A stretch of DNA of 64,000 bases from Natrinema hispanicum (GTDB lineage: Archaea; Halobacteriota; Halobacteria; Halobacteriales; Natrialbaceae). The stretch covers positions 62,001 through 126,000 of the forward strand of contig NZ_FOIC01000004.1 of assembly GCF_900111485.1 (NCBI RefSeq), read 5' to 3'. Position numbers and translations under genes: made by a program. The stretch's first letter is position 1. Each line of letters opens with the position of its first letter. The notes beneath the pieces were generated by a model, which made no database searches, had not been told where the DNA came from, and saw only the letters and a list, made by a program, of their open reading frames with translations. This document shows positions 17,082-24,625 of this stretch, piece by piece.

Positions 17082-17546
17082 ATGACAGGACGCTACTACG
17101 AGGACTTCGAGGTCGGTGAGACCATCGAACACGAGAAGCGCCGGACGATCAGCGAAGCGGACAACCAGCAGTTCTGTGACATGACGATGAACCAGCAACC
17201 CCTGCATCTCGACGCCGTGTTCGCCGCGGAGACGCAGTTCGACGGGCGGCTGGTCAACGGGCTCTACACGATGAGCCTGGCCGTCGGGCTCACGATCCCC
17301 GACACCACCGACGGGACGATCGTCGCGAACCTCTCGTACGACAACGTCGAGCACCCGAACCCTGTCTATCATGGAGACACGATCCGGGTCCAGTCGACGG
17401 TCACCGGCAAACACGAGACCAGCGACGGCGAGCGCGGGATCGTCACCATGCACGTCGAAGTGTTCAAAGTGAATGATGAGGAGGAGCCGCTGGTCTGTGA
17501 ATTCGACCGGACAGCGCTCTCACTGAAACGCGAGCACGCAACGTAA
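17082..17546 (+). CDS. MaoC-family enoyl-CoA hydratase
   Basis: The protein has 154 residues with a single hot-dog fold. The hydratase motif reads TMNQQPLHLD at about 35-44, where most (R)-specific hydratases have SGDxNPLH; the His is kept but the catalytic Asp position carries Asn. This variant may mark a subfamily found with leucine and itaconate type clusters, but I cite that from memory with caution. It adds water to an enoyl-CoA. As the last gene of the acyl-CoA dehydrogenase and carboxylase operon it is placed to hydrate the carboxylated enoyl-CoA, for example 3-methylglutaconyl-CoA or itaconyl-CoA, giving a substrate for the CitE-like lyase at 20549. Confidence 0.87.
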   Translation: MTGRYYEDFEVGETIEHEKRRTISEADNQQFCDMTMNQQPLHLDAVFAAETQFDGRLVNGLYTMSLAVGLTIPDTTDGTIVANLSYDNVEHPNPVYHGDTIRVQSTVTGKHETSDGERGIVTMHVEVFKVNDEEEPLVCEFDRTALSLKREHAT

Positions 17547-17575
17547 CGATGCCAGCTGATCGCGGTCGAACCGGC

Positions 17576-18298
17576 TCACTCCGCGACGCCGACGATCCAT
17601 CGCCACCGCTGCTCGACGGTCCCCTCGAGGCCCGCGAGCAACTCTCGCGCCTTCGCGACGCGCTCATCGGCGGCGAGTTTCGGATAGAGCCGTGCCGCCA
17701 TCGCCGGAATCGCGTGGAAGCGCCGCACGTTCTCGGCCGTCGTCGCGAACCGCCAGGTGCCAGTGGTGACGGTAAACGCGTCGGCAAGCGCCCCCTCGAC
17801 CGCGTCGGCACCCGTCGGCGAACGCGACTGCCGCTCGAGGTCGGCAAAGACATCCGTCCCGTCAGCATCGACCCAGCCAAGTGGCGCGACGGCACCGACG
17901 ACCCCACCCGGCCGCAGGACGCGGGCGGCCTCTCGCGCTGCAACCGCCGGGTCGGGGACGAGAAAGAGCGACGCGGTAAACGCGACGCCGTCGAACGCGC
18001 CGTCGACGAAGGGAAGATGATCGAAATCGCCCTCGACGCGGGGCGCACCCTCGAGTTCGCACAGCATCTCGTGGCTGATGTCCAGTGCGACCGTTCGTCG
18101 CGCCCGCTCGGCGAAGACGCGCGTGCTCGCGCCCGTGCCGGCACCGGCGTCGAGGACGGTGTCGAACGGCTCGTCGGCTCGCGCCGACAGTTCGGCGGCC
18201 AGCAGTCTGGCGAGTGCGGTAAACCGGCCGGTTCGCTGCTCGTAGGCGTCGTAGGCGGAGACGCTGTCGTCGAAGTTCGTCCGGACGATAGCCTTCAT
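17576..18298 (-). CDS. Class I SAM-dependent methyltransferase
   Basis: The protein has 240 residues. Motif I VLDAGAGTGASTRVFA lies near 48-63, then VALDISHEML, DFDHLPFVDGAFDGVAF and VLRPGGVVGAVAPL, the order found in UbiE/BioC-type methyltransferases. The N-terminus (MKAIVRTNFDDSVSAYDAYE) is the usual lid helix of this group. The ATG at 18298 is chosen because the short upstream extension is not family-like. It is convergent with the MaoC gene and divergent from the next AMP ligase, so it looks like an independent gene. The acceptor is unknown. Confidence 0.87.
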   Translation of the reverse strand: MKAIVRTNFDDSVSAYDAYEQRTGRFTALARLLAAELSARADEPFDTVLDAGAGTGASTRVFAERARRTVALDISHEMLCELEGAPRVEGDFDHLPFVDGAFDGVAFTASLFLVPDPAVAAREAARVLRPGGVVGAVAPLGWVDADGTDVFADLERQSRSPTGADAVEGALADAFTVTTGTWRFATTAENVRRFHAIPAMAARLYPKLAADERVAKARELLAGLEGTVEQRWRWIVGVAE

Positions 18299-18396
18299 AC
18301 GGCCGACCACGGACGGCGATGGAATATGCGTTCTCATCACACGATCGTCCGAGAGACGTATCGCCCGCTAACCACCCATCGCGAGCTACCCCACGA

Positions 18397-20451
18397 ATGA
18401 CAGAGACACCACCGACCGACGAAATCGCACACGAACCGAGTCAAGAGTTCGTCGAATCGACGAACGTCTGGCAGTTCATGCAGGAGTACGGCATCGACGA
18501 CTACGACGCGCTTATCGAGCGCACGACCACCGAACTCGACGACGTCCCGGATTCGGGTGTCGACTGGTTCTGGGACGAACTGGTCGACTACCTCGGCCTC
18601 GAGTTTGACGAGGACTACGACGAGGTCCGAGACGATAGCGAGGCGCGAAGCGCCTCGGAAGGCGCGAGCGGTGAAACCGCGAGCCGCGGGGGGCCGCAGT
18701 TCACCGACTGGTATCCCGGCGGCGAGCTCAACATCGCCCACAACACCGTCGACCGCCACGCAGGCGTCGACAGCGAGACGCGGAACACGGTCGCCTGCCT
18801 CTGGGAGGGCGAAGATGGCGAGGTGCGAGAGATCACGTATCACGATCTTCACCGGCAGGCCAATCAGGTGGCCAACGCGCTCGAGGAACGCGGCATCGAG
18901 ACTGGCGATACCGTGGGGCTCTACATGCCGATGGTGCCCGAAGTCATCGCGATCCTCTATGGCTGTTTCAAGGTCGGCGCGATTGCGGTCCCGATCTTCT
19001 CGGGTTTTGGCGTCGACGCGACGGCGACCCGGATCGCGGATGCGGAATGTTCGGTCCTGTTCACTGGCGACGGCTTCCAGCGTCGCGGCAGCGAGGTTCG
19101 CCTCAAAGCAAGTGCCGACGAGGCCATCGACGAGGCTGGCCACGTCGAGCATACCATCGTCTACGATCGGCTGGGTCACGTCGATGCCGGCGAAGTGCCC
19201 TGGAACGACGACCGGGACGAGCGCTGGGCCGACGCCGTCGCCCCCCAGGACGACGCGTACGAGACGAAATCGCTCGCCTCGAGTCAGGAGTCGATGCTGC
19301 TGTACTCGTCGGGGACGACGGGGAAACCGAAGGGTATCGTTCACACGCACGCCGGCGCACTCGTCCAGCCGGCCAAGGAACTGCACTTCGGGTTCGACCT
19401 CAAACCGGCCGATCGGTTCTTCTGGGTGTCCGATATTGGCTGGATGATGGGACCCTGGACGCTGATCGGGGCGCATGCCTTCGGCGGGACCGTCGTCATG
19501 TACGAGGGCGCACCCGACCACCCTGAGCCAGATCGCTTCTGGAAGCTGATCGACCGTCACGGGGTCACGCAGTTCGGAATCTCACCGACCGCGATCCGGG
19601 CGCTGCGCAAGCATGGGGACGAATGGCTCGAGGGTCACGATCTCTCCTCGCTCCGAATCCTGGGGTCGACGGGCGAACCGTGGGATCCCGAATCCTGGCA
19701 GTGGTTCTACGAGCACGTCGGTAGCAGCGAGACCCCGATCATCAACATCTCCGGCGGCACCGAGATCATGGGCTGCTTCCTCATGCCGATGCCGACTCAA
19801 CCGCTGAAACCCTGTACGCTCGGCGGCCCAGGGCTCGGAATGGACATCGACATTGTCGATCGCGACGGCAATTCCGTCAGGGAAGATCACGACCGCGGCT
19901 ACCTCGTCGCGCGTGACTCCTGTCCCTCGATGACGAAATCGCTCTGGTCGGGCGACGAACGCTATCTCGAGGAGTACTGGTCGACGTTCGAGGACCCGCC
20001 GCTGTGGGATCACGGCGACTGGGCCCAGAAAGACGAGGACGGCTTCTGGTTCCTCCACGGCCGCGCTGACGACGCACTCAACGTCGCCGGACGCAAGGTC
20101 GGCCCCGCCGAAGTCGAAGGCGCACTGATCGACCACGAAGCCGTCAACCAGGCCGCCGCCATCGGCGCGCCCGACGAGACGACCGGCACCGCCGTTGTCA
20201 CCTACGCCGTCCTCGAGAACGGGTACGCGGAGGCCGACGAGTTACGCGATGAACTGCGCGCACAGGTCGGCGAAGAACTCGGGAAACCGTTCCGCCCCCG
20301 TGAGGTGCTGTTCGTCGACGAGTTCCCCAAAACACAGTCGGGCAAGATCATTCGCCGGGCGGTCGAAGCGACCTACACCGGCGAGGATCTCGGTGACATG
20401 AGTAGTATCGAAAATCCGGATGCGCTCGCGGAGATCGAGCAGGCGCGATAA
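18397..20451 (+). CDS. AMP-forming acyl-CoA synthetase (acetyl-CoA synthetase-like) with in-frame twin-hairpin insert
   Basis: The protein has 684 residues, close to acetyl-/propionyl-CoA synthetase length. It has an ACS-type N-terminal domain (VWQFMQEYGIDDYDALIERT), P-loop LLYSSGTTGKPKGIVHTH near 308, WVSDIGWMMGPW, ISGGTEIMG and the C-terminal lysine in KTQSGKIIRR. It makes acyl-CoA from an acid, ATP and CoA. Residues 82-97 (SEARSASEGASGETAS) are encoded by two adjacent perfect hairpins and look like an inserted element between the first domain and the FTDWYPGGELN segment. The gene follows the carboxylase operon but has its own upstream region, with a reverse-strand methyltransferase between. 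Confidence 0.9.
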   Translation: MTETPPTDEIAHEPSQEFVESTNVWQFMQEYGIDDYDALIERTTTELDDVPDSGVDWFWDELVDYLGLEFDEDYDEVRDDSEARSASEGASGETASRGGPQFTDWYPGGELNIAHNTVDRHAGVDSETRNTVACLWEGEDGEVREITYHDLHRQANQVANALEERGIETGDTVGLYMPMVPEVIAILYGCFKVGAIAVPIFSGFGVDATATRIADAECSVLFTGDGFQRRGSEVRLKASADEAIDEAGHVEHTIVYDRLGHVDAGEVPWNDDRDERWADAVAPQDDAYETKSLASSQESMLLYSSGTTGKPKGIVHTHAGALVQPAKELHFGFDLKPADRFFWVSDIGWMMGPWTLIGAHAFGGTVVMYEGAPDHPEPDRFWKLIDRHGVTQFGISPTAIRALRKHGDEWLEGHDLSSLRILGSTGEPWDPESWQWFYEHVGSSETPIINISGGTEIMGCFLMPMPTQPLKPCTLGGPGLGMDIDIVDRDGNSVREDHDRGYLVARDSCPSMTKSLWSGDERYLEEYWSTFEDPPLWDHGDWAQKDEDGFWFLHGRADDALNVAGRKVGPAEVEGALIDHEAVNQAAAIGAPDETTGTAVVTYAVLENGYAEADELRDELRAQVGEELGKPFRPREVLFVDEFPKTQSGKIIRRAVEATYTGEDLGDMSSIENPDALAEIEQAR
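18640..18680. repeat. Twin GAA-loop hairpins inserted in frame in the acyl-CoA synthetase gene
   Basis: GAGGCGC-GAA-GCGCCTC (18640-18656) and GCGGT-GAA-ACCGC (18668-18680) are two perfect inverted repeats, both with a GAA loop, 11 bases apart. They encode a low-complexity SEARSASEGASGETAS loop. This looks like a small palindromic element that inserted in frame. Confidence 0.55.
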
Positions 20452-20548
20452 GCGCTCCGGGACCGTCTCATACGGGCTCCTGTGTCTGTGCCGGTACAAC
20501 CACGATCTGTCTTGAGGTCATGCCAGGAACTCGTGACAGCAGCCCGTA

Positions 20549-21379
20549 TCAGTTTTCAGCCTCGTCAGCACGCTCGAGGATGCGTTCTGCCTGCGCGATG
20601 AGTGGTGCATCGATCATCTCACCGTCGACTTCGAACACACCCGTCTCCGACCGATCACGGGCGGCGAGAACGCGTTCTGCCCACTCGATATCGTCGTCGC
20701 TGGGCGTGAACGCGTCGTTGATCACCGGCACTTGATCCGGATGAATCGCCATTTTCCCGTCGTATCCGAGTTGTCTAGCGAACGTGGTTTCCTCACGGAG
20801 GCCATCCGTATCCCCGTAGTCGGTGTAGACGATATCGATCGCGTCGATACCGGCGGCGCTGGCCGCGATCACCGTTCGCTCGCGCGCGTACAACACTTCT
20901 ATACCCTCGCTCGTACGCGTCGCACCGATATCGGCTGCGAGGTCTTCGGCCCCGAACAGTAGCGCGTCGGTCGCGTCGACCGTGGCGATTTCGTCGGCCC
21001 GAAGGACGCCCGCCGCGGATTCAATCAGTGCTAACACTGGACAGGACACACCGGTTTCCGCGAGTCGCGCCTGTACCCGCTGGATGTCCGTCGCGTCTTC
21101 CGTTTTCGGCACCATGATGCTGTCCGGGCGTGGTCCCTCGAGAATCGCCTCGAGGTCGGTCATCGCTCCAAGCCCGATCGGGTTCACGCGAACAGCGATC
21201 TCACAGTCCGCTTCGAGATCAGCGAGTACCTCACAGACAGCATCGCGTGCGTCGCGTTTATCGGCTGGCGCAACGGCATCCTCGAGGTCGAACACGACGA
21301 CATCCGCGTCGCCCATCGCTGCCTTCTGCATGAGGTCGGGCTTATCGCCGGGTGAGAACAAGACACTTCGTCGAACCAT
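20549..21379 (-). CDS. CitE-like HpcH/HpaI-family acyl-CoA lyase
   Basis: The protein has 276 residues. It begins RRSVLFSPGDKPDLMQKA with the conserved CoA-binding arginine, then VVVFDLEDAVAPADK, and the magnesium ligands E120 (ALIESAAG) and D146 (FGAEDLAADIG), with the C-terminal GYDGKMAIHPDQV. The family splits or forms 3-hydroxyacyl-CoAs: citramalyl-CoA, malyl-CoA, beta-methylmalyl-CoA, or HMG-CoA in the mycobacterial beta-hydroxyacyl-CoA lyase. It is convergent with the second acyl-CoA synthetase and follows the carboxylase/MaoC operon, which suggests that it performs the last cleavage of that pathway. The exact substrate is inferred from context only. Confidence 0.88.
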   Translation of the reverse strand: MVRRSVLFSPGDKPDLMQKAAMGDADVVVFDLEDAVAPADKRDARDAVCEVLADLEADCEIAVRVNPIGLGAMTDLEAILEGPRPDSIMVPKTEDATDIQRVQARLAETGVSCPVLALIESAAGVLRADEIATVDATDALLFGAEDLAADIGATRTSEGIEVLYARERTVIAASAAGIDAIDIVYTDYGDTDGLREETTFARQLGYDGKMAIHPDQVPVINDAFTPSDDDIEWAERVLAARDRSETGVFEVDGEMIDAPLIAQAERILERADEAEN

Positions 21380-21526
21380 ACCATGGATGAGTATGTCATG
21401 TGACTAAATCGTATGGGTTCATCTGCTGGTCCCCCGCCTGCGGTGGGGCAGGGTACCCAGCCCCGATTCTTCTGTGGAGTTCTCGAGACCGATCGACAGG
21501 CAGCAAATCTGGACGTGATTGGCTGA
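21380..21526. other. Intergenic stretch with a strong G/C hairpin
   Basis: A 7-base-pair stem with a TGC loop (CCCCGCC / GGTGGGG, 21432-21448, one G-T pair) is followed by GGGTACCCAGCCCC. A short open frame crosses it but resembles no protein I know. It may be an insertion-sequence end or a terminator near the CitE-like promoter. It marks the boundary to AT-rich DNA. Confidence 0.35.
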
Positions 21527-21853
21527 CTAGTCGTAAGAATTACTTCGGTAATACGGTCGAAGGCTCAAGAGATATACCAGTAAAAGTAGCGAGACGGTTA
21601 ATCCAATTACATTACCAACAACAATACTAGTTAACGCATTGAAGCCAAGTGTGATCATCCCCCAGAACCACCCCCACGATACCATATGCCAAATGCCATA
21701 AATAACTATTAACTGAGTTATTGAGATAATCGTCTCTCCGACAGCAAGAATAGGAGCGTCTATTACTACAAATGGAACTAATAATAGCGATATGATTGGG
21801 AAAATGCTAGCTATGATACAAAGAATCTTTATGCCTAATGGGGGAGATTCCAT
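21527..21853 (-). CDS. Small AT-rich membrane protein of unknown function
   Basis: The protein has 108 residues with four hydrophobic segments: ILCIIASIFPIISLLLVPF, IISITQLIVIYGIW, GMITLGFNALTSIVVG and VIGLTVSLLLLVYLL. The layout, with PLGIKIL at the start and a positively charged tail after the last helix, resembles a widespread group of short archaeal membrane proteins of unknown role. Codon use is AT-rich and Ile/Ser-rich, quite unlike the neighbours, so it probably came by transfer. There is no partner gene beside it. Confidence 0.55.
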   Translation of the reverse strand: MESPPLGIKILCIIASIFPIISLLLVPFVVIDAPILAVGETIISITQLIVIYGIWHMVSWGWFWGMITLGFNALTSIVVGNVIGLTVSLLLLVYLLSLRPYYRSNSYD

Positions 21854-22282
21854 ACACGCACTTGATAAATTATATCCAATATGTTTTTCGTGAAATCGAG
21901 AAGTTCGTCTATCTACTGATGGGCTGATTCAGCCGAAGGGCTTGAAACAAATTTCCCAAATATCCTTCTCTGACATGTCTAGTAGAATAACACGACAAGT
22001 AATAGACTAATAGAATATATTTGACTAATAAGTAGTGAGTAGTAATCTGGAAGTTAAAATATAGTATATATGAAGCCACATTCAGTATTTCTATCGTATA
22101 CAGCAAATAATATCCCTCTAAGCGAGGGATCGAGTCTTAGAAAAATTCTTTTATTATAGTATTAATTATTTTATCGAATAGTATCAAGTTCTGAGTGGAA
22201 CTACAATATATCAAGATTTCATCATTTATTCCAAAATCTATCTATCGATGCGTGTTGAATGACATTCGCGATTATTGTGAAG
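21854..22282. other. AT-rich intergenic island without a supported gene
   Basis: About 430 bases are far richer in A+T than the rest of the window (runs such as ATTAATTATTTTATCG near 22160). I see no protein with family likeness on either strand. It may be a decayed mobile element or an upstream control region for the IclR gene. Confidence 0.5.
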
Positions 22283-22298
22283 CGGTTCGTGTGAACCG
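22283..22298. promoter_or_regulatory. Inverted repeat CGGTTC-N4-GAACCG
   Basis: A perfect 6-base inverted repeat with a GTGT spacer lies where G+C content returns to normal, about 460 bases before the IclR start. It is a possible regulator site. Confidence 0.35.
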
Positions 22299-22324
22299 GC
22301 CACTGTCAGTCTTCAGCCAGTCCA

Positions 22325-22344
22325 TTACAATCATATGATTGTAA
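22325..22344. promoter_or_regulatory. 20-base perfect palindrome, probable operator
   Basis: TTACAATCATATGATTGTAA is perfectly self-complementary over 20 bases, too long to expect by chance in this window. It lies about 410 bases upstream of the IclR gene. A small open frame starts 5 bases after it (22349-22606, 85 codons), but its basic composition is not like haloarchaeal protein, so I treat the region as non-coding. Confidence 0.55.
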
Positions 22345-22718
22345 GGCTATGACGGACGCGTCACGAACAACGCGGCCGGACGATCACCGCCATCTGATCG
22401 GTCCGACACAGAGACACGACCATATCCGGCTGGCATCTACTTTCGGTGGGGCCGAATGTGGATATTTCAACGGAGACAACGCTCGAGCGCCACAGTTACC
22501 ACGAAAAGCTGGCAATACCGAGGGAAACGCGTTTCGTCACACCCGAAACGTAACGCGACGCTCGTTTGAGACGCGTTCAGGGACGACAGCGTTTGACAAC
22601 GATTGATAAATCCGACAGTGCGCGATGCTCGCGGTTGCACTGACCCTGCCGGCCGAGTTCGGACCGCGCTCCCATTCGCGATCGGCACAACGAACTCGAA
22701 ATTTCATTCGGGAGAGCC
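22345..22718. other. Intergenic region before the IclR gene with further palindromes
   Basis: No supported gene is seen. GAAACGCGTTTC at 22524-22535 is a 12-base palindrome and is followed by related CGAAACG repeats to about 22550. This may be control DNA or a remnant of a lost gene. Confidence 0.4.
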
Positions 22719-22732
22719 GAAACACTTCTATG
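22719..22732 (+). promoter_or_regulatory. BRE/TATA-like element of the IclR gene
   Basis: CGAAACACTTCTAT fits a haloarchaeal BRE plus TATA and is centred about 28 bases before the ATG at 22756; it is the reason for choosing that start over the ATG at 22744. Confidence 0.4.
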
Positions 22733-22755
22733 GGGCCGGTCGAATGCACCGTGTA

Positions 22756-23508
22756 ATGACGGGCGCGTCAAACCGATCGGTCGAACGGGCGTTCAGGATC
22801 GTCGACGAACTCGCGGAAAACGGCGGTGGACGGGTCTCAGAGCTCGCTGACCGCCTCGAGATGCCCGTCAGTACCGTCCACAACTACCTGCAGGCACTCG
22901 TCGAGACAGGCTATGTCTCGGTCGATGACAAGGAGTACACGACGACGACCCGGTTTCTCGAGGTGGGCCACCGACAGCGCCACCGGTTGGAAGTGTTTCA
23001 GGCCGTCAGCGACGAACTGCAGGATATCGCGGCGGAGACCGGCGAACACGTGACGCTGATGGTCGAGGAGAACGATCAGTGTGTGATCGTCGCGGTCCAG
23101 GAAGGCCCTGACGCCGTCAATCTGTTCGCGTATCCCGGTGCGCGTATGCCCCTTCACGCGGCGGCTCCCGGAAAAGCCATTCTGGCACACATGCCCGACG
23201 ACCGCGTCCAGGAGATCATCGACCGACAGGGGCTCATCGAGATGACGAACCAGACGATCACAGACCCCGACGTGCTCTTCGACCAGCTCGAGGAGATCCG
23301 CGAGCAAGGGTACGCCATCGACGAGGGTGAACGCATCGCGGGCATGGTCTGTATCTCCGCACCGGTGCTGGACAAAAGCGACGAAATCCGTGGCGCGATC
23401 TGTGTCTGTGGGCCACAGAGTCGCATCGACGAGGCACGACGCGCAGAGATCGCCGACATCGTCAAGCGGTCGGCGAACGTGACGCAGGTCAACCTGGATT
23501 ACGTCTAA
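22756..23508 (+). CDS. IclR-family transcriptional regulator
   Basis: The protein has 250 residues. An N-terminal winged helix-turn-helix (about 5-65: RVSELADRLEMPVSTVHNYL) is followed by the IclR effector domain with LHAAAPGKAILAHMP and a ligand-pocket region GMVCISAPVLDKSDEIRGAI. IclR proteins bind small carboxylates or their CoA esters and control catabolic operons. It stands alone between the carboxylase/CitE cluster and the beta-oxidation genes, with unusual palindromes upstream, so it is the best candidate local regulator of this island. The effector is not known. Confidence 0.92.
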   Translation: MTGASNRSVERAFRIVDELAENGGGRVSELADRLEMPVSTVHNYLQALVETGYVSVDDKEYTTTTRFLEVGHRQRHRLEVFQAVSDELQDIAAETGEHVTLMVEENDQCVIVAVQEGPDAVNLFAYPGARMPLHAAAPGKAILAHMPDDRVQEIIDRQGLIEMTNQTITDPDVLFDQLEEIREQGYAIDEGERIAGMVCISAPVLDKSDEIRGAICVCGPQSRIDEARRAEIADIVKRSANVTQVNLDYV

Positions 23509-23534
23509 CTCGGTTCCGGTCCGTTTGAACGCCG

Positions 23535-24518
23535 TCAGTCGTCGGCGACCGGTGCCAGCGCCTCGATCGTGTCTTCGGCAACGTCATCGGCAGCCTGCTC
23601 CGGAATCGTCACGAGCGGCCGGTCGACGATCGTCTCGCTGACCAACCCGCGGAGCCGCTCGCGAGCCTCGGACGGCGTTCCGGCGACGCCGAGATCGTCG
23701 ACCATCTCGTCGGTGACAAGTGCCGTCGCGTCGGCACGGTCGCCCGCCTGCCAGGCCTCGGCGACGCGCTCGACCTGCTCTGGGAACGCGGTGGCGATCG
23801 CCTTCCGGTAGCCCTCGGCGCTGCCCGCGTAGTACGCGATGTGACCGCGAACGGCGTCGTAGGCCGCCTCGGAATCTTCGCTGACAGCCGACGGGACGTA
23901 CGGCGCGATCGTGATTTCGCCGGGGTCGCGATCGCGTTCTCGAGCGCTCGTTGCGACGACTTCGAACGCCTCGTCGAGTTGGGAAAAAGGGACGTTGTGT
24001 GGCAGCCAGCCATCACAGAGGCGGCCGACGACGCGGCGATTCGCCGGGCCGAGTGCTGCGTGATAGACCGGAACGTCCCGGTCCAGCGGCGGCACGCCCG
24101 AGACGCTGACGAGTTCGCCGTCGTAGTCGACTGGCTCGTCGTCGGTCAAGATGCGCTGAATGATCTCGATGGTTTCGTGGGACCGACGGACCGGGCGCTC
24201 GAAGGACATGCCGTGGACGTTCTCGACGGCAGTGGGCGTGCTCGTGCCGACGCCGAGGACCGCACGACCGTCGGCGACCTGGTCGAGCGTCGCGGCAGTC
24301 ATCGCGAGGACGGCCGGCGTCCGCGAGAACACATTGACGATGGCGGTGCCGAGTTCGATCTCGTCGGTCAGCGCGGCGATCTCGCTGAGTTTCACGACCG
24401 AACTCGAGCCCCAGAGTTCGCCCATCCAGACGGAGTCATACCCCTGTGCTTCGGCGCTGATCGCGAGGTCAGTCGGATCGTGTGAGCCAGTCCGCGGGAT
24501 GACTACTCCGAGATGCAT
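23535..24518 (-). CDS. LLM-class flavin-dependent oxidoreductase (probably F420-dependent)
   Basis: The protein has 327 residues. It begins MHLGVVIPRTGSHDPTDLAI and has the bacterial-luciferase TIM-barrel features GYDSVWMGE, ALTDEIELGTAIVNVFSRTP and GRAVLGVGTST. These enzymes use FMN or F420; the start and the GVGTST loop are like the F420-dependent methylene-H4MPT-reductase-type group common in haloarchaea. The ATG at 24518 starts the first beta strand. It is convergent with the IclR gene and follows the crotonase gene on the same strand. Its substrate is unknown; context suggests oxidation of an acid or alcohol precursor. Confidence 0.85.
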   Translation of the reverse strand: MHLGVVIPRTGSHDPTDLAISAEAQGYDSVWMGELWGSSSVVKLSEIAALTDEIELGTAIVNVFSRTPAVLAMTAATLDQVADGRAVLGVGTSTPTAVENVHGMSFERPVRRSHETIEIIQRILTDDEPVDYDGELVSVSGVPPLDRDVPVYHAALGPANRRVVGRLCDGWLPHNVPFSQLDEAFEVVATSARERDRDPGEITIAPYVPSAVSEDSEAAYDAVRGHIAYYAGSAEGYRKAIATAFPEQVERVAEAWQAGDRADATALVTDEMVDDLGVAGTPSEARERLRGLVSETIVDRPLVTIPEQAADDVAEDTIEALAPVADD

Positions 24519-24625
24519 ATCCGTTCGGTTCAACACACAGTGTGATAAAGTATCACGTTCACTGTCCCCGAAACACAGTCACCTCGAGCAATCAGTGCAC
24601 GCTCATTCACACCCGACCTGAACGC

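Noticed and set aside
10645-21379. Methylaspartate-cycle assignment for MaoC plus CitE-like genes
   Set aside because: Mesaconyl-CoA hydratase and beta-methylmalyl-CoA lyase belong to these families too, but glutamate mutase and methylaspartate ammonia-lyase are absent and the operon includes an acyl-CoA dehydrogenase and ligase, so leucine/itaconate-type logic fits better. It is not excluded.
22349-22606. Possible 85-residue protein right after the 20-base palindrome
   Set aside because: It is rich in Arg/His/Thr, has no acidic halophile signature and no relative that I know. I treat it as non-coding, though the ATG lies only 5 bases from the palindrome.
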